A stretch of 6,725 nucleotides of DNA. It comes from an uncultured Cellvibrionales bacterium (GTDB lineage Bacteria; Pseudomonadota; Gammaproteobacteria; Pseudomonadales; UBA7434). A program made the position numbers and the translations under genes. Positions 1 through 6,404 of the stretch are shown in pieces. How positions within the stretch are numbered: the first letter of the stretch is position 1; each line of letters begins with the position of its first letter. The DNA lies in the NCBI GenBank assembly GCA_937897785.1, contig CALCNB010000325.1, positions 1-6,725 on the forward strand. Reading direction: 5' to 3'. The notes beneath the pieces were generated by a model. That model worked only from the letters and a program-made list of their open reading frames with translations, was not told the DNA's origin and ran no database searches.

Positions 1-590
1 TGATGGGAATACTATTGGAGAAGATAGTGGTAATATTGCATGTGGTGGAGAAGGTAGTAGTTGGACTCAAACATTTACCACTGATGATGAGTTAAGCCTA
101 GGAGATTATCAAACTGCAATTACATTTACAAATGGCGGTACTCCAGTACAAGCAAATTGGAATTATCGTTTCGCCATTATTTATGAGTTTTAAATTTCAA
201 TAGAAAATGAAATACTATTGTCTGTATTTTGTAGTAAATCCCTTAACCTTACTACTTTGGGATTTAACTTAGCTAATTTTTCAGCCATTCCTATTACATG
301 ACCCTCACCAACTACGGCAAGCATTCGATTGCAATTTTGAGTCCTAAATAACTTTACAATATTAGTTGACATATACAAATCTCTTTTATCTATAAGTTCT
401 CTTTTAATGGAAGGATATTGTATCGAAAATTGTTCTAATTCATCTGAAAAATCGCCTGTTTTCATACTAGTCTCAATATTTGTGCTTCCACCACCTACAA
501 AGGATACTAAGCTGTCTGTAATGATACCAAAAAATTCACTCCAAGGCATGTTTTTCCATGCACTTTGTATGGTCTGAATTATGGGTTTAT
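1..590. other. AT-rich segment, probable foreign DNA replacing the rest of pomA and pomB
   Basis: Hand counting gives about 33% G+C here, about 42% for the following 190 bases, and about 40 to 48% in samples of dxs. The shift falls close to the point (about 583-590) where the PomA-like protein sequence stops. The segment holds the 3' end of an unrecognised plus-strand gene and a TraB-like C-terminal coding piece on the minus strand. In Vibrio and Shewanella this position would carry the remainder of pomA and then pomB. I see no transposase, integrase, tRNA or flanking repeat within the window, so the mechanism is unknown; the left border lies outside. A contig misjoin would look the same. Confidence 0.5.
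2..193 (+). CDS. 3' end of an unrecognised gene, 63 residues visible
   Basis: The frame is open from the left edge to a TAA at 191-193. The visible product is rich in Gly, Thr, Asn and acidic residues and has a beta-strand-like alternation: it runs from DGNTIGEDSG, through a Trp-Thr-Gln-Thr-Phe stretch, to the aromatic C-terminus NWNYRFAIIYEF. This composition would suit the last strands of a secreted or surface beta-sandwich protein, but I recognise no family and assign no function. Its stop overlaps the stop of the facing minus-strand gene by four bases (190-193), so the two are convergent with no space for a terminator between them. Base composition is AT-rich like the piece next to it. 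The 5' part lies outside the window. Confidence 0.5.
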   Translation, partial: DGNTIGEDSGNIACGGEGSSWTQTFTTDDELSLGDYQTAITFTNGGTPVQANWNYRFAIIYEF

Positions 591-792
591 CAATAAACGC
601 TTTCCCCGCCACTCGAAAACAACTTAAGAACTGTGGCAGACTAAACTTCATCAACACCACAAATATTGTGCCGACGACAACGATCATTACTGCAGGGATA
701 TCAAAATAAATACCTAGACCGCCACTTAGGGACATCGCAACGCCAATAATTAAAAAGGCTCCGACAATTCCAACTAATGTTGCTAAATCCAC
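190..792 (-). CDS. Chimeric frame: PomA N-terminus fused to a TraB-family C-terminal fragment
   Basis: Residues are numbered from GTG 790-792, which gives 200 aa. Residues 1-70 match the start of PomA, the MotA-type sodium stator subunit: MDLATLVG, a first membrane helix (about 3-22), a second (about 32-50, ending VVLMKF) and the AGKAF segment. PomA-like sequence stops near KAFIDKP (64-70). PomA is about 250 aa; its large cytoplasmic loop and helices 3 and 4, needed for torque and the ion path, are absent. Residues from about 71 resemble the end of TraB/PrgY (TIKI-type) proteins: an acidic helix, K-R-D-x-Y-M (136-141), then VVGEGH with a G-x-x-H motif (162-165) and G-M-x-x-x-L. The first G-x-x-H motif expected in the TraB N-terminal half is missing. 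Both halves therefore look incomplete. The upstream divergence from xseB is the normal place for pomA, so the 5' end is probably native and the 3' part acquired. Stator activity is almost certainly lost; a membrane-tethered TraB fragment is possible but unproven. The frame could equally be a pseudogene or an assembly artefact. Confidence 0.72.
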   Translation of the reverse strand: MDLATLVGIVGAFLIIGVAMSLSGGLGIYFDIPAVMIVVVGTIFVVLMKFSLPQFLSCFRVAGKAFIDKPIIQTIQSAWKNMPWSEFFGIITDSLVSFVGGGSTNIETSMKTGDFSDELEQFSIQYPSIKRELIDKRDLYMSTNIVKLFRTQNCNRMLAVVGEGHVIGMAEKLAKLNPKVVRLRDLLQNTDNSISFSIEI

Positions 793-800
793 TTCAAACA

Positions 801-808
801 CCACCTTT
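801..808 (-). promoter_or_regulatory. Ribosome binding site that fixes the pomA-remnant start
   Basis: The minus strand reads AAAGGTGG, eight bases before GTG 790-792. That GTG yields MDLATL, the usual PomA N-terminus. The longest open frame would begin at a GTG at 802-804, but this codon lies inside the Shine-Dalgarno-like sequence, so the shorter start is preferred. Confidence 0.6.
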
Positions 809-836
809 GGCTAATTAACATCGATTCGTTTCTGCG

Positions 837-866
837 AGTATACAGCCTACTTGAAAGAGGTCTTTA
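837..866 (-). promoter_or_regulatory. Candidate promoter of the pomA remnant
   Basis: On the minus strand TATACT (842-837) is a five-of-six match to a sigma-70 -10 box, about 45 bases before the GTG start, but no good -35 box stands 17 bases upstream. The same stretch can be read as a degenerate flagellar sigma-28 promoter: TAAA (866-863), 16 bases, then GCTGTATA (846-839), about half matching GCCGATAA. The two readings overlap and cannot be separated by eye. Confidence 0.3.
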
Positions 867-986
867 ACTCACCGCTTTTAATGATCTAATTTTTCATTTT
901 GACCAAGCTATTTGCCTCATCATCATAACAAGATACAAAGATTGATTAAAATAGAATACAAACGAGACTGCATAAACAAAAAAAAA

Positions 987-1016
987 TTGATATTATGCGC
1001 GCTTCCATGATAAAAA
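987..1016 (+). promoter_or_regulatory. Candidate xseB-ispA promoter
   Basis: TTGATA (987-992) is a four-of-six -35 candidate. Eighteen bases later TAAAAA (1011-1016) could serve as a weak -10, preceded by TGA. A run of A residues directly upstream (978-986) would suit an UP-like element. TATTAT at 991-996 is a stronger -10 on its own but lacks a convincing -35. The transcript would start 40 to 60 bases before the xseB ATG. The rest of the divergent intergenic region shows nothing else I can support. Confidence 0.3.
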
Positions 1017-1058
1017 ATGTTTATTAATCGATCGAATTAACGAGAACTACAAGGCATT

Positions 1059-1304
1059 ATGGCTAAAGGCAAAAAAAAACCTGACTTTGAGCAATCTCTA
1101 GCGGAACTCGAGGCGTTAGTCGACGCACTAGAGGCTGGAGATCTCAGTTTAGAGCAGTCATTAACCAGTTTTGAAAAGGGCATTACGCTGACTCGCACCT
1201 GCCAAGCCGCGCTTAATGAGGCTGAACAGACCGTTAAAATACTCACCGAGAAAAACGGCCAGTCGACGCTCGACAATATGCCCATCGCTTCCGATGACGA
1301 CTGA
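1059..1304 (+). CDS. xseB: Exodeoxyribonuclease VII small subunit
   Basis: XseB is the small subunit of exonuclease VII, a cytoplasmic enzyme that degrades single-stranded DNA from both ends into acid-soluble oligonucleotides; several XseB copies bind one catalytic XseA. The 81-residue product has the family's usual length and the diagnostic run DFEQSLAELEALVDALE (about 9-25), followed by G-D-L-S-L-E-x-S (27-34), F-E-x-G (38-41), then a second helix with LNEAEQ (52-57) and a hydrophilic tail ending in DDD. ATG 1059 is preceded by AAGG four bases upstream. The gene is first in the xseB-ispA pair, and its stop lies inside the start of ispA. This linkage is common in gammaproteobacteria and carries no functional link between the two products. 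The large subunit is not in the window. Confidence 0.95.
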   Translation: MAKGKKKPDFEQSLAELEALVDALEAGDLSLEQSLTSFEKGITLTRTCQAALNEAEQTVKILTEKNGQSTLDNMPIASDDD

Positions 1305-2211
1305 TTCTCTAGATGCTTATTTTGCACAGCATCAGCAAAGGCTCGAATGTTTTTTAAAAGACGCTATTGATCTTCATTCGAAAACAATCGTCAAACAAGC
1401 GGCCGCCAAGCCATTGCTCGATTCACTTCATTACAGTTGTTTAGATGGCGGAAAACGTATTCGCGCCATGTTAGTCTACATGGCAGCTCAGGCTTGCCAA
1501 TCATCTAATACCGATTCCGAGATGATTGACTGTGCAGCTGCGGCGGTCGAGCTCATTCATTGCTATTCACTCATCCATGATGACTTGCCCGCCATGGACG
1601 ATGACGAGCTTAGACGAGGTAAGCCAAGTTGCCATATTGCCTTTGGTGAAGCCAATGCAATTTTAGCCGGTGATGCGCTACAAACCCTCGCGTTTACCTT
1701 ACTCACTCAGGCAGGCAATGGCGAAGCTGAACTGCGCTTAACCTTACTTGCGCAACTAGCAGAAGCCGCGGGTATTAATGGCATGGTTGGTGGGCAAGCG
1801 ATTGATTTAGCCGTTACTGGCCAGAGCCTATCGTATTCTGAGTTAATCACCATGCATCAACTAAAGACTGGCGCCTTAATCGAAGCGGCAGTCGCCATGG
1901 GGGCTAGCTGCTCAGGGGCTACTGTGAACCAACAACAGGCTCTGTTAGACTATGCGCAAGCAATTGGTCTGGCGTTTCAAATTCAGGATGATATTTTGGA
2001 TATTGAAGGCGAGTCTATTGACATAGGCAAACCTCAGGGAGCTGATATTGCCGCCAAAAAAGCGACTTATCCAGCAATATTAGGTCTAGAAGCAGCAAAA
2101 GCTGAAGCACAGGCATTGTGCGATAGCGCGCTAGCGAGTTTATCCGTATTCGACCATAAGGCCACACCACTGCGCGATCTAGCCCACTTCATCATCAAAA
2201 GATCTCATTAA
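1294..2211 (+). CDS. ispA: (2E,6E)-farnesyl diphosphate synthase
   Basis: IspA condenses dimethylallyl and isopentenyl diphosphate to geranyl and then farnesyl diphosphate, the precursor of ubiquinone side chains, undecaprenyl phosphate and heme O. The 305-residue product is close to the E. coli length (299). Motifs: GGKRIR (52-57), the first Asp-rich motif DDLPAMDDD (96-104) with the two-residue insertion typical of bacterial FPP synthases, KTGALI (191-196), the second Asp-rich motif DDILD (232-236), and GKPQGAD followed by KKATYP near 245-260. YSLIHDD before the first motif matches E. coli IspA and fits a C15 product. I chose ATG 1294, giving MTTDSLDAYF; a longer open frame from 1216 would lie wholly within xseB and add 26 unrelated residues. 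The start overlaps xseB by 11 bases with no clear Shine-Dalgarno, so translation is probably coupled. Confidence 0.95.
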   Translation: MTTDSLDAYFAQHQQRLECFLKDAIDLHSKTIVKQAAAKPLLDSLHYSCLDGGKRIRAMLVYMAAQACQSSNTDSEMIDCAAAAVELIHCYSLIHDDLPAMDDDELRRGKPSCHIAFGEANAILAGDALQTLAFTLLTQAGNGEAELRLTLLAQLAEAAGINGMVGGQAIDLAVTGQSLSYSELITMHQLKTGALIEAAVAMGASCSGATVNQQQALLDYAQAIGLAFQIQDDILDIEGESIDIGKPQGADIAAKKATYPAILGLEAAKAEAQALCDSALASLSVFDHKATPLRDLAHFIIKRSH

Positions 2212-2447
2212 ATTCAAAAGCTTAGCCTATGCCTAGGACCTTATAACCTAGCACTCATTGGACCTTAATTATCCCTTCAAATCGGCTCAGTACACCCGCC
2301 TTTTCAGCACAGCTATTTATGTGCAAAAGAAGCATCTAATAGGCAAGAAATCGAACGCCGAGTGCTGTAAGATGGGGCTTTAACTGCTGAAAAACAGTGG
2401 TTAAAAACCAATAATTAAGGCCCGCTCAGCAAAATGATCGCCATTAC
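2212..2447 (+). other. ispA-dxs intergenic region, 236 bases
   Basis: I see no gene, no convincing terminator and no strong promoter. There is a small hairpin, TGGTT-AAA-AACCA (2398-2410), and a five-codon ATG frame at 2434-2451 whose TGA overlaps the dxs ATG. TAAGAT (2368-2373) is a weak -10 candidate without a -35. No conserved TPP riboswitch core was recognised. The gap is long for a pair of genes that are often nearly contiguous, so dxs may have its own promoter. Confidence 0.3.
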
Positions 2448-4415
2448 ATGACCAAACCTCGCCAATACCATTGCTTTCCCGATCAACGGCCGGAAACGCC
2501 GTTGCTTGACCTTGCCCCATTGCCAGAACTATTACGTGATTTAGATGAATCACAGCTACCGCAATTAGCTGACGAACTGCGTGCTCATTTACTGTATTGC
2601 GTGGGTCAGTCAGGCGGCCATTTTGGTGCTGGATTAGGCGTAGTTGAACTGACAGTTGCACTGCATTATCTACTCGACACGCCGCGCGACAAAATAGTTT
2701 GGGATGTTGGCCATCAAACATACCCGCATAAAATTCTTACTGGTCGCCGCGAAAGCATGCTATCCATGAGACAAACTGATGGCCTGGCTGGCTTTCCTAA
2801 ACGAAGCGAGAGTGAATACGACAGCTTTGGTGTTGGCCATTCCAGCACCAGTATCAGTGCTGCATTGGGTATGGCTATTAGCTATAAAGATGAACAGCCA
2901 CCTCGTCAAACTGTCGCCGTCATTGGTGATGGGGCAATGACCGCTGGCATGGTATTCGAAGCACTGAACCATGCCGCCGATACCGATGCCAATATGCTGG
3001 TCATTGTGAATGACAATATGATGTCAATTTCCAAAAATACCGGCGGCCTAGCCACCTATTTCTCGAAAATATGGGCCAGTAAAACCTATATTCAATTGCG
3101 AGAAGGTAGTAAAAAAGTGTTGTCTAAGATACCGCCTGCGTGGGAATTGGCGCAACGAACAGAAGAGCATATGAAAGGTATGGTTGCGCCAGGCACCCTA
3201 TTTGAAGAAATGGGATTTAATTATATTGGCCCTATCGACGGTCACGATCTCGAGTCATTGGTACCCACTTTACGCAATATGTTATTGATGAAAGGGCCGC
3301 GCTTACTGCATATCAACACCACGAAGGGTAAAGGCTTTGCACCAGCAGAAGCAGACCCTGTCGGCTACCATGCGGTGAACAAAATCGAACAGCCAATCAA
3401 AGCCGCTACCATTAAGGACGCTGAGGAGTTAATCGAGCAAGTCATTCCACCAACCAAAAAAATCAAATACCAAGATATTTTTGGTCAGTGGCTTTGTGAT
3501 ATGGCTGCACAAGATGACAAACTAATTGGCATTACTCCCGCGATGTGTGAAGGATCGGGGATGGTAGAATTTTCTAAACGATTTCATGATCGCTATTACG
3601 ATGTGGCTATCGCTGAACAGCATGCGGTTACCTTTGCCGCAGGCTTAGCCTGCGAGGGTAAAAAACCCGTAGTTGCTATTTACTCAACGTTTTTACAACG
3701 AGCCTATGATCAGTTGATCCACGATGTTGCACTGCAAAATTTGGATGTCACTTTCGGCATTGATCGTGCCGGCTTAGTAGGTGAAGATGGGCCTACTCAC
3801 GCTGGAAGTTTTGATTTATCCTTTTTACGTTGCATTCCTAACATAATAGTGATGGCGCCATCTGACGAAAACGAAACGCGACAACTGCTATACACTGGCT
3901 ATCAATTCAATGGTCCTGCGGCGGTTCGTTATCCAAGGGGCGTCGGACCTGGCAAACCCATCAGTACAAAAATGGAAGCCTTGCCTATTGGTCAAGGTAT
4001 ATTACGTCGCAGCGGCCAGCGCGTGGCTATTTTAAATTTTGGTACTTTATTGGATCGTGCTATTGAAGCAGCTGAACAGCATGACTACACCGTTGCTGAC
4101 ATGCGTTTTGTAAAACCCTTGGATGAAGGCTTAATAGATTCGCTTGCCTCATCGCATGATTTACTCGTAACATTAGAAGAAAACACTACCCAAGGTGGTG
4201 CAGGCTCTGCAGTACTTGAATACCTACAACAAACGGGCATCACGGCGCCCATTCTTCAATTGGGTCTACCTGATCGTTTTGTCGACCATGGCAAACACAA
4301 GGATTTACTTGCCAGTTGCGGCTTAGATAAAGCCGGTATTGAGCAGGCCATTGAACGTCGACTTGTGACACTATCCAGCAATCAGCAACAATGGGCAAAT
4401 GAGTCAAATCAATAA
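2448..4415 (+). CDS. dxs: 1-deoxy-D-xylulose-5-phosphate synthase
   Basis: Dxs is a cytoplasmic thiamine-diphosphate enzyme that joins pyruvate and glyceraldehyde 3-phosphate with loss of CO2. It commits carbon to the MEP isoprenoid pathway and also supplies thiamine and pyridoxal synthesis. The 655-residue protein is a little longer than E. coli Dxs (620) and closest in style to Pseudomonas Dxs. Visible motifs: GGHFGAGLG with His58 (E. coli His49); WDVGHQ-YPHKILTGRR (85-101); GHSSTSIS (130-137); the TPP/Mg motif from GDG (160-162) to NDN (188-190); EGSGMVEF (368-375); the catalytic Glu390 in AEQHAVTF; DRAG (439-442); His451; and YPRG (495-498). The C-terminal transketolase domain includes DMRFVKPLDE and GGAGSAV. 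The start follows the family alignment (RPETPLLD at 14-21), but no Shine-Dalgarno precedes it. It shares the strand with ispA, whose substrates come from this pathway, and converges with ribA. Confidence 0.97.
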   Translation: MTKPRQYHCFPDQRPETPLLDLAPLPELLRDLDESQLPQLADELRAHLLYCVGQSGGHFGAGLGVVELTVALHYLLDTPRDKIVWDVGHQTYPHKILTGRRESMLSMRQTDGLAGFPKRSESEYDSFGVGHSSTSISAALGMAISYKDEQPPRQTVAVIGDGAMTAGMVFEALNHAADTDANMLVIVNDNMMSISKNTGGLATYFSKIWASKTYIQLREGSKKVLSKIPPAWELAQRTEEHMKGMVAPGTLFEEMGFNYIGPIDGHDLESLVPTLRNMLLMKGPRLLHINTTKGKGFAPAEADPVGYHAVNKIEQPIKAATIKDAEELIEQVIPPTKKIKYQDIFGQWLCDMAAQDDKLIGITPAMCEGSGMVEFSKRFHDRYYDVAIAEQHAVTFAAGLACEGKKPVVAIYSTFLQRAYDQLIHDVALQNLDVTFGIDRAGLVGEDGPTHAGSFDLSFLRCIPNIIVMAPSDENETRQLLYTGYQFNGPAAVRYPRGVGPGKPISTKMEALPIGQGILRRSGQRVAILNFGTLLDRAIEAAEQHDYTVADMRFVKPLDEGLIDSLASSHDLLVTLEENTTQGGAGSAVLEYLQQTGITAPILQLGLPDRFVDHGKHKDLLASCGLDKAGIEQAIERRLVTLSSNQQQWANESNQ

Positions 4416-4431
4416 ATGCTAGAGTAAGATA

Positions 4432-4461
4432 TTTTTTTTGACAAGGAGTGTTTACTCCTTG
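4432..4461. repeat. T8 tract plus perfect 8-bp inverted repeat between dxs and ribA
   Basis: Positions 4442-4449 (CAAGGAGT) and 4454-4461 (ACTCCTTG) form a perfect 8-bp stem with a four-base loop. It includes the last codons and stop of ribA. A run of eight T lies at 4432-4439, on the dxs side. In either direction the T tract is on the wrong side for a textbook intrinsic terminator: for dxs it comes before the hairpin, for ribA the hairpin is followed by A residues. It may still limit read-through between the converging genes or stabilise 3' ends, but I do not call it a terminator outright. Confidence 0.4.
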
Positions 4462-5042
4462 ATGAGGTGGCCTAACTTACCTACTTTGGTGTCTAGGTAT
4501 TTTTCATTATGAGAGTTACGACCAGTGCTAATCGCAATACGCTCAACAATTTCGATGCCCAACTCAGTTAAAGCAGCCACTTTTTTAGGGTTATTAGTCA
4601 TCAATCGTAATTGACTCACCGACAGATGCGCTAACATTGACTGACAAATACTATAGTCACGCAAATCAGCCCCAAAACCTAATGATTCATTGGCTTCAAC
4701 GGTGTCGGCACCATCATCTTGTAGTTGATAGGCCTTGACCTTATTGAGCAAGCCTATCCCTCGCCCCTCTTGTTTGAGATACAGCAATACGCCTCGGCCA
4801 GCCTTAGCAATCGACGCTAAGCCATACTCCAACTGGGCGCCGCAATCGCAACGCAAGCTAAACAAGGCATCACCGGTTAAACATTCTGAATGAACACGGG
4901 CTAACACCGGCTCAGGTGATGATACGTCACCCATAGTCAATGCGATATGTTCTTTACCTGTTGCCTCATCATAAAAACCATGCATGTGAAACTCACCCCA
5001 TCGTGTGGGTAGCTTGCAGGCTTCGACAAATTTAACGCTCAA
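4452..5042 (-). CDS. ribA: GTP cyclohydrolase II
   Basis: RibA opens the imidazole ring of GTP, releasing formate and pyrophosphate, to give 2,5-diamino-6-(5-phosphoribosylamino)pyrimidin-4-one: the first step of riboflavin synthesis, in the cytoplasm. The product is 196 aa, exactly the E. coli length, and conserved residues fall at identical numbers: zinc ligands Cys54, Cys65 and Cys67 in HSECLTGDALFSLRCDCG, QEGRGIGLLNK (91-101), Tyr105, Asp126 and the nucleophile Arg128 in GADLRDY, then TNNPKK (149-154) and the C-terminal NNEKYLDTK-like segment. It is stand-alone, not fused to RibB. The start is TTG 5040-5042: AGGAG stands seven bases upstream and the residue numbering matches; the first in-frame ATG would remove conserved sequence. 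It has its own promoter and no FMN riboswitch fits the short leader. It converges with dxs across a 36-base gap. Confidence 0.96.
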   Translation of the reverse strand: MSVKFVEACKLPTRWGEFHMHGFYDEATGKEHIALTMGDVSSPEPVLARVHSECLTGDALFSLRCDCGAQLEYGLASIAKAGRGVLLYLKQEGRGIGLLNKVKAYQLQDDGADTVEANESLGFGADLRDYSICQSMLAHLSVSQLRLMTNNPKKVAALTELGIEIVERIAISTGRNSHNEKYLDTKVGKLGHLIKE

Positions 5043-5049
5043 TACAGAA

Positions 5050-5054
5050 CTCCT
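5050..5054 (-). promoter_or_regulatory. ribA: Shine-Dalgarno site supporting the TTG start of ribA
   Basis: AGGAG on the minus strand is seven bases before TTG 5042-5040. No in-frame ATG or GTG lies at a suitable distance, so this site decides the unusual start codon. Confidence 0.7.
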
Positions 5055-5083
5055 AATCAGGCAAAAATAATTTCAGGGCGAGG

Positions 5084-5092
5084 ATTCTACCA
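5084..5092 (-). promoter_or_regulatory. Extended -10 promoter of ribA
   Basis: The minus strand reads TGGTAGAAT: a TGn extension (5092-5090) followed by TAGAAT (5089-5084), five of six matching TATAAT. The -35 region is poor, as is usual for extended -10 promoters. Transcription would begin near 5077, leaving a leader of about 35 bases before the TTG start. Confidence 0.5.
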
Positions 5093-5107
5093 CGCTGAGG
5101 GAAATTT

Positions 5108-5126
5108 GCGACTCACTTAGAGTCGC
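5108..5126 (-). terminator. Terminator-like hairpin after the sugar dehydrogenase gene
   Basis: GCGACTC (5108-5114) and GAGTCGC (5120-5126) form a perfect 7-bp stem, four of whose pairs are G-C, with a five-base loop, about 60 bases past the dehydrogenase stop. Reading with that gene, the stem is followed by AAATTTCC, so the T run is short and an intrinsic terminator is only weakly supported. A second, imperfect inverted repeat lies just before it (CCGT at 5131-5134 with ACGG about ten bases on). The position between the dehydrogenase gene and the ribA promoter fits a transcript boundary. Confidence 0.35.
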
Positions 5127-5187
5127 TAAATCCGTCTAATCTAAACGGCAGCAAGTAAAATTGGATGCAAATGCGCCTCTCGGAGAC

Positions 5188-6369
5188 TCACTTAGGACGC
5201 ATTCGATAGATTCTACCGCCTAAATCATCGCTGATATAAACGCTGCCCTGTGAATCTTGAATCACTCCCACAGGGCGACCTAGCACAGTTTGATCGACCA
5301 AGAAACCCGATAAGAAATTGCGCGAGTGAATATTGCCGTCCTCGGCCCAGTGCAATGACGTCACCTTATAGCCATCAAGGCTAGAGCGATTCCAAGAACC
5401 GTGCAGTGCCACAATCGCACTGCGCTGATAAATAGCGGGTAATGCGTTGGTGATACGTAAAAAATGCAGTCCTAAAGGCGCATTATGCGGTCTAAACTGA
5501 AACGCAGGTGGCCGAGTGATGGCTAATAAATCGGGGCGGTCTTGCCCCATGGTCGGATCAGGTTGATTATCGCCATGGTAGTAAGGCCAACCGTAAAAAC
5601 CGCCCTCATCAATAAGGTTTAACTCATCGGGCGGGAAGTTATCCCCCAACATATCACGCCCGTTCTCCGTCGCAAACAACTGCCCAGACCACGGCGCCCA
5701 ATCAAAACCAACACTATTGCGCAGACCAGTGGCGACAATGGTCGGATTCGAACCATCGAGTTCAACACGCATAATTGTTGAATATCGCTCATCGTCAGGC
5801 AAGCAATTATTACAGGGTGACCCGACATTAAAAATCAAGTGCTGATCGTCAGCAATCGCTAAATTTTTCAGTGGATGAAAACCCTCATAAGGCAAGTTAT
5901 CAATCAGTATTTCAATCACGCCCGTCACAGCTAGATTGACATCATCAAACTGAACGCGGCTAATACGATCGGGCTCTGCAAAATACAGCCAGTCATCATG
6001 CAAAACCAGTCCATGCGGATTATGCCGATCAGCTAGCAAGGTTTTTCTACTGTCAATACGACCGTCATTATTGCTGTCAATTAAGAGTAAAATTGAATCA
6101 CTGCCAATGTCGCTCACAATCAGATCGCCAGCAGGCGTGAGTTGCATCATTCTCGGCCGGTCAAGACCTTCGGCATAAAGTTCGACGGTGAATCCTCTGG
6201 CAGCTTTTAAATGCGGCAATACTTCATCGCTGGGTAAGTCACGCTGAAAATGGCCGGCATTAGTTAATAGCTGCCATACAGCCTCAGCGACACTCGGATT
6301 TTTGACGCCCATGCCAATAACCAGCAACAGCAATAAGATGAAAAAACCCAATAATATTTTTTTTATCAT
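5188..6369 (-). CDS. Membrane-anchored PQQ-dependent sugar (sorbosone-type) dehydrogenase
   Basis: Numbered from ATG 6367-6369, the product is 393 aa. After MIKK comes a hydrophobic helix (about 5-20) without a clear cleavage site, so a signal anchor holding a periplasmic domain is likely. The rest is a six-bladed beta-propeller of the GSDH/sorbosone dehydrogenase type, which oxidises sugars or aldehydes with pyrroloquinoline quinone: ARGFTVELYAEGLDRPR near 57-73, GDLIVSD, a calcium-loop-like DSNNDGRID (98-106), NPHGL with His119 in the place of the sGDH catalytic His, CNNC (186-189), GLRN with Arg217, ATENGRD, ELN...GGFYGWPY, HGSWNRS (324-330) and the final GRPVG...GRIYR blade. A GTG three codons upstream (6378) is an alternative start; ATG is preferred because it gives the usual M-I-K-K signal. 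The gene follows arsC after 35 bases and probably shares its transcript. The substrate cannot be told, and no heme motif (CxxCH) is present. Confidence 0.85.
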   Translation of the reverse strand: MIKKILLGFFILLLLLVIGMGVKNPSVAEAVWQLLTNAGHFQRDLPSDEVLPHLKAARGFTVELYAEGLDRPRMMQLTPAGDLIVSDIGSDSILLLIDSNNDGRIDSRKTLLADRHNPHGLVLHDDWLYFAEPDRISRVQFDDVNLAVTGVIEILIDNLPYEGFHPLKNLAIADDQHLIFNVGSPCNNCLPDDERYSTIMRVELDGSNPTIVATGLRNSVGFDWAPWSGQLFATENGRDMLGDNFPPDELNLIDEGGFYGWPYYHGDNQPDPTMGQDRPDLLAITRPPAFQFRPHNAPLGLHFLRITNALPAIYQRSAIVALHGSWNRSSLDGYKVTSLHWAEDGNIHSRNFLSGFLVDQTVLGRPVGVIQDSQGSVYISDDLGGRIYRMRPK

Positions 6370-6404
6370 GACGCTCACAGACCGTGTCAGTTAATCAATA
6401 AGAC

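Noticed and set aside
1216..1293. Upstream ATG giving a 331-residue IspA
   Set aside because: The extra 26 residues lie entirely within xseB in another frame, are basic and unlike IspA N-termini; ATG 1294 gives the normal family length.
1037..1327. Minus-strand open frame opposite xseB
   Set aside because: It is the Ser-rich antisense shadow of a well-supported gene, with no homology or ribosome binding site.
2212..2447. TPP riboswitch ahead of dxs
   Set aside because: I recognised no conserved TPP-riboswitch core or expected helices; the small hairpins present do not fit.
2401..2972. Two minus-strand open frames opposite dxs
   Set aside because: Both lie mostly antisense to the conserved Dxs coding sequence and show no recognisable protein motifs.
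5043..5187. FMN riboswitch ahead of ribA
   Set aside because: The predicted leader after the extended -10 promoter is only about 35 bases, far too short, and no conserved FMN-element blocks are visible.
5110..5195. Direct repeat GACTCACTTAG at 5110-5120 and 5185-5195
   Set aside because: An 11-base match is expected several times by chance in a window of this size, and one copy is part of a hairpin and the other of a stop codon region.
5619..5828. Alternative minus-strand frame inside the dehydrogenase gene
   Set aside because: It overlaps the conserved propeller coding region in another frame and resembles no protein.
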